From NCBI GenBank assembly GCA_021774355.1, contig JAJFJE010000420.1, positions 1 through 6,020 on the forward strand: a stretch of 6,020 nucleotides of DNA. The letters run 5' to 3'. Shown piece after piece: positions 1 through 6,020 of the stretch; the first letter of the stretch is position 1, and each line of letters starts with the position of its first letter. The notes under the pieces were generated by a model. That model searched no databases. It had not been told where the DNA came from and saw nothing but the letters and a program-made list of their open reading frames with translations. This DNA is from Alphaproteobacteria bacterium. GTDB lineage: Bacteria > Pseudomonadota > Alphaproteobacteria > Zavarziniales > Zavarziniaceae. The translations under genes were made by a program, and so were the position numbers.

Positions 1-1586
1 GAGGTGTGATCGTCCCGGGATTCGTCGATCTGGATGATGTGACCGGTCCGATTATTGGCCCGGGGATTTGCCGGATTGGGGTCGGACGAACGGACCGTCC
101 CCGTCGGACGATTGGCGGCCGTGGCCGAACCACCGCGGTTGGAGTTGTTGGTGCAGACCACAAAGACCTTGCCGGTTCCGGCGAAGGTCACCGGATCATG
201 CGGTGCTTCCACGTCTTCCGGGCGATCCATCGGCGTGGCGCCGAGGACGTCCGCCGCCTCGCGGGTGCGAATGCAGACATCCGCCTGGTCGGCGAACAGC
301 CCCGCCGCCGCGGCTTCGACACTGGCGTGGGTCACCGGCAGCCAGCGGCCTGTGCCGTTGCCATTGAACTTGGCAACGTAAAGGGTGCCTGACGAGAGCA
401 GCGAGAAATGTTCGCGGGCCCGGGGATTGTCCAGGTCGAAGGTACCATCGGTCACGAATTTGTAGACATAGTCGAAGCGCTCGTCGTCGCCCAGATAAGC
501 GACCACCGGGCCCTTCTTCACACCTTCGGGATATTGCACAACGACTGTCGCGCATTCGTGCTTGAAGCGGCCAAGCGCCGTGTGCTTGATCGGCCGACGG
601 GTCGGGTCATAGGGGTCGACCTCGAGGATCCAGCCGTATTTGAAGCCCTCGTTGGGCTGCTTCGCCAGGTCGAAGCGGCTGTGATACTTCTCCCACCGGC
701 GCTGCGAGGCGCCGCCGGTCATCCCCAGGATCCGGTAATTGTCCTTGGTCGTGCCGGCCGGCAGGCTGTTGGCATTGGCAAAGTATTGGTTGAAATTCTC
801 TTCGGCGGACAGATAGCTGCCCCACGGGGTGAAGCCGCCGGCGCAGTTGTTGAAGGTGCCCACGACCGGCCCGGCGAGGCGGGGGTCGTCCTTGGCCGGC
901 CCGTCGAGCAGGAAGCGGGTAGCCCCGGTGATGCGGCGCGCCACCAGGGCGCCCGCCGGAACGTCGCCGACACGCATGTCGATGTCGTGGGTCCAGGCCC
1001 CGCCGACCAGGCGGATGCCGGCAACCGTGATACCGTGGGCCGCGAGTTCGACGTCGACCAGGTTGCGCGTCACCGTGGCCGCGCTGTAGCCCGGGAACAT
1101 GTCGCCGCCGGTCGTGTATTCCTGATTGAACACGGCGATATAGGCCGCATGGGGCTGGCCGCCGGCACTGTCGGGCGCGCCGAACGGGTTTGCGAAGAGG
1201 GCCAGCATGTCATGGTTGAAGCCGACCCGGCGCTCTTGCTCGTCGGCCGTGATGTTGCCGCCATTCACCTCGCCCGGGCCATTGCCCCAGGCAGCGTCGC
1301 CGGCGAACAGCGGGTCGCCCCAGGCCAGCAGCGTGTTGAACGAGTAACCCGGCGGGACCACAACCGTATCAGCCGTCGATTCCGCAACGGCGGTAAAGCC
1401 GGTGGCGGCGTGAGCCTCGCCCGGCAAGCCCAAGGTGATAACCGAGGAGGTTGCCGTGGCGGCGCCCGCAGCAACGGCGCCGATCAGGAAGCCGCGCCGG
1501 CTCAGCTGCGCGTCGACCATTCCTTCAAAGGTGTTGCCGGACGACAAGTCGCGCCGACGAAGGTCTTCAGGATCATAGTCCGACAT
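1..1586 (-). CDS. phoX: PhoX-family alkaline phosphatase (DUF839), Tat-exported, C-terminus cut by window edge
   Basis: PhoX enzymes are secreted phosphatases that release phosphate from phosphoesters using an iron/calcium cofactor. 528 complete codons are in the window; the C-terminus continues past the left edge. Seen: a Tat signal with SRRGFL at residues 29-34, a hydrophobic Ala/Gly stretch and an AHA cleavage site near residue 60. Family blocks follow in order: FNQEYT (153-158), GTFNNCAGGFTPWG (243-256) followed by SAEENF, ALGRFKHE (337-344), GDDERFDYVYKF (366-377), GATPMDRPEDVE (449-460), CTNN (478-481), and a terminal TGHIIQIDE segment. C248 in NNCAGG corresponds, from family knowledge, to the cysteine that binds the iron pair. 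The long tail before the twin arginines is usual for this family. Start chosen at the ATG at 1586, preceded by AAGGGG seven bases upstream. Oddities: the family usually has NHEYT where this has NQEYT, and HEGA where this has HECA. The product call is secure; the preferred substrate is unknown. Confidence 0.95.
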   Translation of the reverse strand, partial: MSDYDPEDLRRRDLSSGNTFEGMVDAQLSRRGFLIGAVAAGAATATSSVITLGLPGEAHAATGFTAVAESTADTVVVPPGYSFNTLLAWGDPLFAGDAAWGNGPGEVNGGNITADEQERRVGFNHDMLALFANPFGAPDSAGGQPHAAYIAVFNQEYTTGGDMFPGYSAATVTRNLVDVELAAHGITVAGIRLVGGAWTHDIDMRVGDVPAGALVARRITGATRFLLDGPAKDDPRLAGPVVGTFNNCAGGFTPWGSYLSAEENFNQYFANANSLPAGTTKDNYRILGMTGGASQRRWEKYHSRFDLAKQPNEGFKYGWILEVDPYDPTRRPIKHTALGRFKHECATVVVQYPEGVKKGPVVAYLGDDERFDYVYKFVTDGTFDLDNPRAREHFSLLSSGTLYVAKFNGNGTGRWLPVTHASVEAAAAGLFADQADVCIRTREAADVLGATPMDRPEDVEAPHDPVTFAGTGKVFVVCTNNSNRGGSATAANRPTGTVRSSDPNPANPRANNRTGHIIQIDESRDDHT

Positions 1587-1730
1587 TTCCCATCCCCTTA
1601 AGATAAAGCCGCCTTGATAAGCGCTGCGGATTACACTCCAGGCCCGCGACAATCCGGTTACGGAACGGAAAACTCTTCGTGACGGGGGCCCGCCCAGGTT
1701 GCTGTGAGCGCGATGAGGTTACGTCCGGGC
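1587..1730 (-). other. 144-base intergenic region between the parvulin gene and phoX
   Basis: This is the only sizeable non-coding gap in the window. It is clearly less GC-rich near phoX than the flanking genes, as expected for a leader or promoter. I see the phoX Shine-Dalgarno but no convincing -35/-10 pair. I also see no hairpin followed by a T-run that would end the upstream operon, and no full pair of CTGTCAT-type Pho-box repeats. It may hold a separate phoX promoter or may simply be read through. Confidence 0.4.
1594..1599 (-). promoter_or_regulatory. Ribosome binding site of phoX
   Basis: On the minus strand this reads AAGGGG, with seven bases to the ATG at 1586. It supports that start, which also gives a complete Tat signal. 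Confidence 0.7.
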
Positions 1731-2627
1731 TCAGGGTGCCGGCGGCGCCAGCAGCCGGGACAGCGCCAATTCGTTGACCGCCGGCGGGTTTGCCTGCAGC
1801 AGCCTGGCCATATAGGCCTGGGCGTTGGCGGCGGCGCGCTCGCGGCGCAACGCGTTCACCAGCTCCGGGCGGACCTCGTCCAGCGGCCGGGTATAGGCCG
1901 CCCTGGTGTCGATCAGCTTGACGATATGCCAGCCGTCGTCGAGACGGATCGGCTCGCTCACGCCGTCCTTGGCCAGGCCGGCCACGGCCGCCCGGATTTC
2001 CGGCCGAATCACGTCCTCGCGCGCCCAGCCGGGCGCGCCCTGGTCGGCCGCGTCCGAGGCTTCCGCCCGGACGGCGAGGAAATCGCTACCCTTGGCATTC
2101 AGTTGCCCCTGAACCGTGGCCAGCCGGCGCCGCGCCGTCTCTTCCGCCGTCTTGTCGGCCCCGGCCGGGACCGCCAGGTAGATCTGGGCCAGGCGGTACT
2201 GGCGCGGCACCAGGAAGCTGGTCTTGTTGGCCTCATAGGCCGCGGCAAGGTCGGCCGCGCCGGGATAGGACGAGGGCGGCTCGGCAACGGTCCGCAGATA
2301 GCTGTCGATGACCACCGTCTGGCGCGCCTGCTCGATCGCGGCCGCGACCTCGGGCTTCTGGTCCCACTTCTTGCCCAAGGCTTCGCTGTACAGCAGCCGG
2401 CTGGCCAGAAGCTGCCGCAAGGTCTGGCTGAGCAGGGCCGGGTCCCTGGCCAGGGATGCCCGCTGCGGCGGCGGCAGGGTGTCGAGCAGGGCCTGGACTT
2501 CGCCGGCGGTGATATCCGCCGACCCGACCCGGGCGACGACATCCCTGGACCCCTCGGCCGCGGCCGGGCCATGGCCGGCCCAGATCGCGGCAAATGCCGC
2601 CAGGCAAAGCGCCGGAAGCCGCTTCAC
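1731..2627 (-). CDS. Secreted parvulin-type peptidyl-prolyl isomerase (PpiC/SurA-like)
   Basis: 298 residues, start codon GTG. Residues 1-24 form a Sec signal peptide (basic KR, hydrophobic core, AAA before E25), so the protein should act in the periplasm. Residues 28-115 form a helical SurA-N-like region beginning VARVGSADIT and containing LRQLLASRLLYSEA. A parvulin rotamase domain covers roughly residues 140-240: YRLAQIYLAV (144-153), ASDAADQGAPGWA (190-202), a VIRPEI...AVAGL stretch, and SEPIRLDDGWHIVKL (224-238). A helical tail follows. Parvulins catalyse prolyl cis/trans isomerisation and assist folding of exported proteins, especially barrels. The histidine usual in the first strand (HILV-type motif) is Q148 here, while H234 is kept, so activity may be weak and the role chaperone-like. 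GTG start chosen because an AGGA lies seven bases upstream, a signal peptide follows at once, and the start overlaps the upstream stop as GTGA. The frame stays open far upstream but would then run inside the coiled-coil gene. Its place after a porin gene suggests that porin as a client (inference). Confidence 0.9.
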   Translation of the reverse strand: MKRLPALCLAAFAAIWAGHGPAAAEGSRDVVARVGSADITAGEVQALLDTLPPPQRASLARDPALLSQTLRQLLASRLLYSEALGKKWDQKPEVAAAIEQARQTVVIDSYLRTVAEPPSSYPGAADLAAAYEANKTSFLVPRQYRLAQIYLAVPAGADKTAEETARRRLATVQGQLNAKGSDFLAVRAEASDAADQGAPGWAREDVIRPEIRAAVAGLAKDGVSEPIRLDDGWHIVKLIDTRAAYTRPLDEVRPELVNALRRERAAANAQAYMARLLQANPPAVNELALSRLLAPPAP

Positions 2628-3244
2628 GGCGCAATCCTGGCGTCGAGCAGCCGGTCGCCATAGTCCTGGACCAGAGTCTCCAGCTCGACCCGCTTCAGGC
2701 CCAGAAACGGCTCGCGGGTCACCAGGGCATCGGCCAGGTCGACTGCCGCATAGGCATCCAGAATTTCCTTGGCGACCTTGTAGAGGGCGCGGTTCCGGTC
2801 CTCGCAGGCGGCGGCTCGTGTGCTCTCCGCGGCCATCGACTGGTTCAGTTGTGCCTGTTTCTCCTGCAATGCCTGGCCGGTGGCGACCTGCTGCTGGTAG
2901 GACGACCGGCACTGGCCCAGGATGCCCCGCGTCCGGTCGATGGCCGCGTCCCGCTCGGCCAGCGCCGCCGCGCGCTGATCCGCCAGGGCGGCCTTGTCGT
3001 CGGCGGCCTTGCGCGCCGCGGCCAACTGGGCGGTCGCGGCGGCCAGCCGGTCGCGCACGGCGTCCCGCTCCTTCTCGGCGACGCTGAGCTTGGCCTGGAG
3101 CACGGCCTGCTGGTCCTCCAGGCCGCGCAGTTGCACCGTTGCCGAACGCAGCGCGTCGCGCAGTCGGGCCTCGGCCTCGTCGGCGGCCACGGCGGGCGCG
3201 GCCAGAACGAGCGAGGCCGCGACGATGATGAGGGCCCATCGCAT
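2624..3244 (-). CDS. Secreted coiled-coil protein of unknown function in the TonB/porin operon
   Basis: 206 residues. Residues 1-21 are a clear Sec signal peptide (MRW, hydrophobic core, AVAA before D22). Residues 22-145 are almost all Ala, Gln, Glu, Asp, Arg, Lys and Leu, with no proline or tryptophan, and are predicted as long coiled coil. Two cysteines, C112 (LGQC) and C147 (AACEDRN), flank a Gln-rich segment and could pair by disulphide. The final 60 residues change character: CEDRNRALYKVAKEILDAY, then REPFLGLKRVELETLVQDY, which looks like a conserved globular or docking tail. From memory, similar tails occur in small proteins beside TonB/ExbB/porin genes in other Gram-negatives, sometimes mislabelled 'DNA repair protein'; I cannot verify this here. 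The signal peptide argues against any DNA role. The ATG at 3244 follows the porin stop by two bases, with GAGG eight bases upstream, so translation is probably coupled. Its stop overlaps the parvulin GTG. Function unknown; a periplasmic scaffold or spacer is plausible. Confidence 0.85.
   Translation of the reverse strand: MRWALIIVAASLVLAAPAVAADEAEARLRDALRSATVQLRGLEDQQAVLQAKLSVAEKERDAVRDRLAAATAQLAAARKAADDKAALADQRAAALAERDAAIDRTRGILGQCRSSYQQQVATGQALQEKQAQLNQSMAAESTRAAACEDRNRALYKVAKEILDAYAAVDLADALVTREPFLGLKRVELETLVQDYGDRLLDARIAP
2635..2638 (-). promoter_or_regulatory. Ribosome binding site deciding the GTG start of the parvulin gene
   Basis: AGGA on the minus strand, seven bases before the GTG at 2627. 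It lies within the last codons of the coiled-coil gene. It fixes the start in a frame that is otherwise open for hundreds of bases upstream. Confidence 0.6.
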
Positions 3245-3246
3245 GG

Positions 3247-4983
3247 TCAGAACCTCGCGCTGAGATCGGCCTGGAAGACGTCGGCGCCGAACGGGCCGCC
3301 GGCGATGCTGTCCGCGCTCTGCCAGCGCAGGCCGGCAAAGACGCTGCGGCTGAGCGCCAGATTGCCGCCGACCAGATAGCCCTTGAGATTGGTCCCGCCG
3401 AGGCCGAAATCGGAATCGGCCAGGCCGTCGACCACCGCGTCGGACTCGATGCGCTTGTAGGCAAATCGCAGGTTCCAGTCCCAGCGTTCTTCCAGGGCCG
3501 CGGTGCCGATGGTCAGGCGTGCCATATAGCCGGTATCGCCGCCCTCATAGGGCCCGACCAGGGGGCCGGCGCCATCGGGATCGGCGCCGTCATTGTTGAA
3601 GAAGTCCTTGCCCGAAATCCGCTTCTTGTCGAAGGCAAGATTGCGGACATATTCGCCGTCGAGCGAGATCATGACCGGATCGAAATGGGCGAGGTCCAGG
3701 CGCCCGGTCACCGCCAGTTCGTGGAACGGCGTGGCCAGGCCGAAATATTGCAGCTGGGGGAAGATCGGCGCGATGTTGCGGATCGGGAAGTAGGTGTTGC
3801 CCTGCTGGGCGAATGACGGCCGCGTCGCATCGGTGTCGCAGGCGGTCGTGGAATCGATGACGGTGCAGGGGCTGGACAGCTTCCCTTCGACATTCTTGAA
3901 GTAATAATAGGCCACGCCGAATTTGACGGCGTAGTTCGGCGCGACCTTCCAGTCGACGCCGCCCTGGGCGGCGTAGAGCCACTTGTCATGGCTGTCGAAC
4001 TTTGCGGCGTTGAGCGTGGCGAAGTTAAACGCGGTATTGAACACTGGGAAGGCCCCGACGGTGACAAAGGGCGACAGCCGGCCGCCGGCGGCGTAGCGGG
4101 CTGAAGCAGCCACCCCGTCAAAGCCCAGATCGTCGTCCCAGATCAGGTCGGTTGCGAAAAACGGGTTGTCGAACCGCCCGACATCGATCGTCAGCTTCAG
4201 GTCCGAAACCGTTTCCGGCTGGTAGCGGAGATAGCCGCGATCGAGCCACAGGGCGTATTTGCTGAAATTGCCGCCACTGCCGCCCAGGCTTTGATTGGTC
4301 GAGACCGGCGAGCTGCTGTCCCCGGTGGCGACCCGCAGGCCGGCGGAGAAGCCCTCGCCCAGCGCCGCCAGGACGCCGAGACGGGCGCGCAGGCGCATCC
4401 GCTGCCGGTCCTGATCGACATTGCGATAGGGCGCCACCACCGTCCCGTCGATGTTGATCGGATTGCCGGTGTTGATGGCGTTGAAATCGAAGAACTGGGT
4501 GTTGTTATCGGCATTGCCCTTGGGAAAATAGGCGCCCTCGTAGCGGGTCCGGAGATCGCCGGTGATGGTCAGCCGCTGGGTCCAGTCGGGAATCGCATTG
4601 GGGGTCGCCCAGCCATCCTGCCTGGCCTGCGCCATCACCTCGTTCTTGATCTCGTCGCGGATCTGCTTGCGCACGATTTCAGGGACGTACTGAACCCGGA
4701 CCGTCCCGTCGGGTGCCGGCACCGCAACCGCGGTGCCCCCGGCCGGGACGGCCGCCGCCGCCCGTGCCGCCGCCGCCGCTTCGTCCGCGGCCTGGGCGAT
4801 CAGGCCGTCGGCGTCGGCGCGCGAGATCAGGCCGCGCTTGACCATCAGATTGATCAGATTGACGGTCGCATTGGGCGAGGGCTGAACGGTCTCGGCCTGC
4901 GCCTGTGGTGCCGCCGCGAGGCCGGCCAGGCAGAGCACGAGGGGCGCCCAGTCGCGCCGGCCGAAGGTCACGAGCTTTGGCAT
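3247..4983 (-). CDS. Outer-membrane beta-barrel, 'putative porin' family (Porin_5-like)
   Basis: 578 residues. Signal peptide 1-30 (GRRDW, hydrophobic core, AQA before E31). The mature N-terminus holds a short helical motif, NLINLMVKRGLISRADADGL (42-61), then an Ala-rich stretch (65-79) and a helix PEIVRKQIRDEIKNEV (101-116). These are typical of this porin family and should lie in the periplasm. The barrel begins near WTQRLTITGDLRTRYE (134-149) and continues as alternating amphipathic strands rich in Tyr, Phe, Trp and Gly, with Asp/Asn-rich loops. It ends DLSARF, the C-terminal phenylalanine expected for BAM-assembled barrels. C373 and C382 sit nine residues apart in a polar loop and may form a disulphide. 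There is no plug domain, so this is not a TonB-dependent receptor despite its tonB neighbour. Start chosen at the ATG at 4983, which has GGAG six bases upstream and gives a proper signal peptide; an in-frame ATG at 5142 would overlap tonB. Substrate not determinable from sequence. Confidence 0.88.
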   Translation of the reverse strand: MPKLVTFGRRDWAPLVLCLAGLAAAPQAQAETVQPSPNATVNLINLMVKRGLISRADADGLIAQAADEAAAAARAAAAVPAGGTAVAVPAPDGTVRVQYVPEIVRKQIRDEIKNEVMAQARQDGWATPNAIPDWTQRLTITGDLRTRYEGAYFPKGNADNNTQFFDFNAINTGNPINIDGTVVAPYRNVDQDRQRMRLRARLGVLAALGEGFSAGLRVATGDSSSPVSTNQSLGGSGGNFSKYALWLDRGYLRYQPETVSDLKLTIDVGRFDNPFFATDLIWDDDLGFDGVAASARYAAGGRLSPFVTVGAFPVFNTAFNFATLNAAKFDSHDKWLYAAQGGVDWKVAPNYAVKFGVAYYYFKNVEGKLSSPCTVIDSTTACDTDATRPSFAQQGNTYFPIRNIAPIFPQLQYFGLATPFHELAVTGRLDLAHFDPVMISLDGEYVRNLAFDKKRISGKDFFNNDGADPDGAGPLVGPYEGGDTGYMARLTIGTAALEERWDWNLRFAYKRIESDAVVDGLADSDFGLGGTNLKGYLVGGNLALSRSVFAGLRWQSADSIAGGPFGADVFQADLSARF

Positions 4984-5029
4984 GGAATCTCCACAATCCT
5001 GAACGGAGCCCGGGTCATCGCGTCGTCCA

Positions 5030-5731
5030 TCAGCTTGGCCGCCTGGCCTGGATCCGCATGACGATGGGCAAGGGCATATCCGGCGGCGGCGGCTCGAACT
5101 GCACCGACCGCAGCACCTCGGACTCGATGGCATGGTCGACATCCGTGTTTCCCGTCGAACTGACCAGTTGCACCCTGGTCACCGACCCGGTCGGGCCCAG
5201 CCACAGGCGGACGCGCAATCCGGCGATGCTCGCCTTGCGCGTCTTGTGGTTGTTGCGCAGGGCGGCCTCGATCGAGGTCTGGACCTTTGCGGCATACCAG
5301 CCGAAGCGGCTGCCCCCGCCCCCCGCACCGCCGCCCAGCAGGCCGCTTCCGCCCGGCCGACCGGCCAGGTTGAACCCGTCCCCCGGGCCGGTCCCGGCCT
5401 GGTCCAGCCCCAGAGGCTGGTCTGCAGCCTTGTCCGGCGCCTCCTTGGGCTCGTCCTTGAGCTCCGGCTGGGGAATTTCCGGCTGTTTCAGCATCGCCTG
5501 CTCGGGCGGCGGCGGCGGCTCGTCGGGCGGCGGCGGGGGCGGCGGGGGGGGCGGGGGCGGCTGGACGACCTGTATCACCTGCAGCATCGCGACCTTGTTG
5601 GTCGGGCCGGACGTGCCGCTGACCAGCAGGGAGACGAGCACCGCGAGCGCCGCGACCACGATGGTCCCGGCGATCACCGCCGCCCGGTGGCGCTTCGCGA
5701 AACTTGTCTCGTTACCCCTGGCCCTGGTCAT
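5030..5731 (-). CDS. tonB: TonB-family energy transducer with polyproline and glycine-rich linkers
   Basis: 233 residues. TonB proteins are anchored in the inner membrane, bind ExbB/ExbD and pass proton-motive-force energy to outer-membrane partners. Seen in order: a short basic cytoplasmic end (RHR at 14-16); one membrane segment (about 17-38); the linker, with 12 consecutive prolines (58-69), DE, then five more prolines (72-76); a Lys/Glu/Pro stretch (82-100); a glycine-rich hinge (113-141); and the C-terminal domain (143-231). That domain contains FGWYAAKVQTSIEAALRNN, GLRVRLWLGPTGSVTRVQLV, SSTGNTDVDHAIESEVLRSV and FEPPPPDMPLPIVMRI. The opening resembles the TolA/TonB_2 type more than E. 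coli TonB. The ATG at 5731 has AGGG upstream and lies 15 bases after the exbD stop; the porin gene follows after 46 bases. The neighbouring exbD and porin support TonB over TolA, since no tolB, pal or tolA-length coiled coil is present. Confidence 0.93.
   Translation of the reverse strand: MTRARGNETSFAKRHRAAVIAGTIVVAALAVLVSLLVSGTSGPTNKVAMLQVIQVVQPPPPPPPPPPPPDEPPPPPEQAMLKQPEIPQPELKDEPKEAPDKAADQPLGLDQAGTGPGDGFNLAGRPGGSGLLGGGAGGGGSRFGWYAAKVQTSIEAALRNNHKTRKASIAGLRVRLWLGPTGSVTRVQLVSSTGNTDVDHAIESEVLRSVQFEPPPPDMPLPIVMRIQARRPS
5309..5353 (-). repeat. Glycine-rich hinge-coding tract in tonB
   Basis: Encodes residues 127-141, ten of fifteen being glycine, immediately before the C-terminal domain at F143. 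It should be a flexible hinge separating the rigid proline rod from the folded domain. Confidence 0.7.
5504..5560 (-). repeat. Polyproline-coding low-complexity tract in tonB, including a G8 run
   Basis: The plus strand is nearly pure G/C here and encodes 12 prolines, DE and five prolines on the minus strand. It contains eight consecutive G at 5544-5551. Proline-rich linkers are normal in TonB, where they span the periplasm. The nucleotide run is prone to slippage in replication and to sequencing error, but the frame is intact in this copy. Confidence 0.85.
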
Positions 5732-5746
5732 CGGGAACCCTGTCGA

Positions 5747-6020
5747 TTACTTGACGAGCGGCTTGGTAGCAAGGCCGACCTGGGTGATGCCGACCTGGCC
5801 GAGCAGGTCGAGAATGTCCATCACGCCCTGGTACTGGCTGAGGCCGTCGCCCTTCAGCACCACGGGAAAATCGGGCGTCAGGGCCTTCTGGGACAGGAGC
5901 CGTTGGCGGAGATCGTCGAGCGAGGCGACCGGCGTGGTGTTCAGAAAGATCCGGCCGTCGCTGGTCAGGCTGATCGCCTGGGTCTTGGCTTCGGCCAGGC
6001 TCGGCTGGGCACTGGCCTGC
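5747..6020 (-). CDS. exbD: ExbD/TolR-family biopolymer transporter, C-terminal part only
   Basis: Ninety residues and a TAA stop are present; the N-terminus, including the membrane helix, lies beyond the right edge. The visible part is the periplasmic domain: AISLTSDGRIFLNTTPV, then DDLRQRLL, then FPVVLKGDG, YQGVMDILDLLGQVGI and the ending TQVGLATKPLVK. The pattern 'I-L--DG-I-LN--PV ... VVL-GD ... Y--VMD-L ... I--VGLAT' is the ExbD/TolR signature. ExbD partners ExbB in the inner-membrane proton channel that drives TonB. Fifteen bases separate its stop from the tonB start, indicating one operon. ExbD is preferred to TolR because tonB and a porin follow rather than tolA/tolB. An exbB gene is expected further right but is not in view. 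Confidence 0.92.
   Translation of the reverse strand, partial: QASAQPSLAEAKTQAISLTSDGRIFLNTTPVASLDDLRQRLLSQKALTPDFPVVLKGDGLSQYQGVMDILDLLGQVGITQVGLATKPLVK

Noticed and set aside
408..1601. A 397-codon open frame on the plus strand
   Set aside because: It is antisense to phoX. Its translation resembles no family I know, while the minus strand carries all PhoX motifs. High GC content makes long antisense frames common.
1675..1700. Pho box or terminator in the gap before phoX
   Set aside because: Only a single CCGTCAC half site matches and the second repeat is missing. The GC-rich GGGCGGGCCC segment has no matching stem plus T-run for a terminator.
1704..3379. Two plus-strand open frames (1704-2663 and 2594-3379) opposite the parvulin and coiled-coil genes
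   Set aside because: Their products are compositionally biased (Arg/Gly/Gln-rich), have no recognisable domains and lie wholly or mainly over well-supported genes.
2628..3464. In-frame upstream extension of the parvulin gene to about 577 residues
   Set aside because: The extra part is low-complexity Arg/Gly/Ala sequence overlapping the coiled-coil gene and porin end in another frame. The GTG at 2627 is followed directly by a signal peptide and has a ribosome site.
4950..4960. Twin arginine (GRRDW) in the porin signal peptide as a Tat motif
   Set aside because: The residues after RR do not fit the SRRxFLK pattern, and outer-membrane barrels are exported unfolded by Sec.
4291..5061. Plus-strand open frame opposite the porin N-terminal half
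   Set aside because: It is antisense to the signal peptide and first strands of the porin, with no recognisable motif.
4984..5142. In-frame upstream start for the porin
   Set aside because: It would overlap the tonB C-terminal coding region and bury the signal peptide about 53 residues in; the ATG at 4983 has its own Shine-Dalgarno.

Overview
This window looks like chromosome from a high-GC Gram-negative bacterium, most likely an alphaproteobacterium. The lineage is inferred from base composition and gene style, not from a marker gene. All six genes lie on the minus strand, so transcription runs from the right edge to the left edge. Long open frames on the plus strand are antisense shadows of these genes. 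There are no RNA genes, insertion sequences, CRISPR arrays or integration sites that I can see.

Layout in transcription order, right to left: the C-terminal end of an ExbD-type biopolymer transporter (5747-6020, N-terminus off the window); a TonB-type energy transducer with a polyproline linker (5030-5731); a 578-residue outer-membrane beta-barrel of the 'putative porin' type (3247-4983); a secreted coiled-coil protein of 206 residues (2624-3244); a secreted SurA/PpiC-like parvulin peptidyl-prolyl isomerase of 298 residues with a GTG start (1731-2627). After a 144-base gap comes a Tat-exported PhoX-family phosphatase (1-1586, C-terminus off the window). The first five genes are tightly packed (gaps of 15, 46 and 2 bases, then a 4-base overlap) and look like one operon. 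phoX may be part of the same transcript or have its own promoter in the 144-base gap.

Together the genes describe a cell-envelope module. ExbD, presumably with an ExbB encoded just to the right, and TonB would carry proton-motive-force energy across the periplasm. The porin would be the outer-membrane pore, and the parvulin and coiled-coil protein are candidates for barrel folding or for organising the periplasmic side. PhoX would release phosphate from organic phosphoesters in the periplasm or outside the cell. The most interesting point is a TonB/ExbD pair encoded with a plug-less porin and no classical TonB-dependent receptor in view, next to a phosphatase. This suggests, but does not prove, a nutrient (perhaps phosphate or phosphoester) acquisition system.
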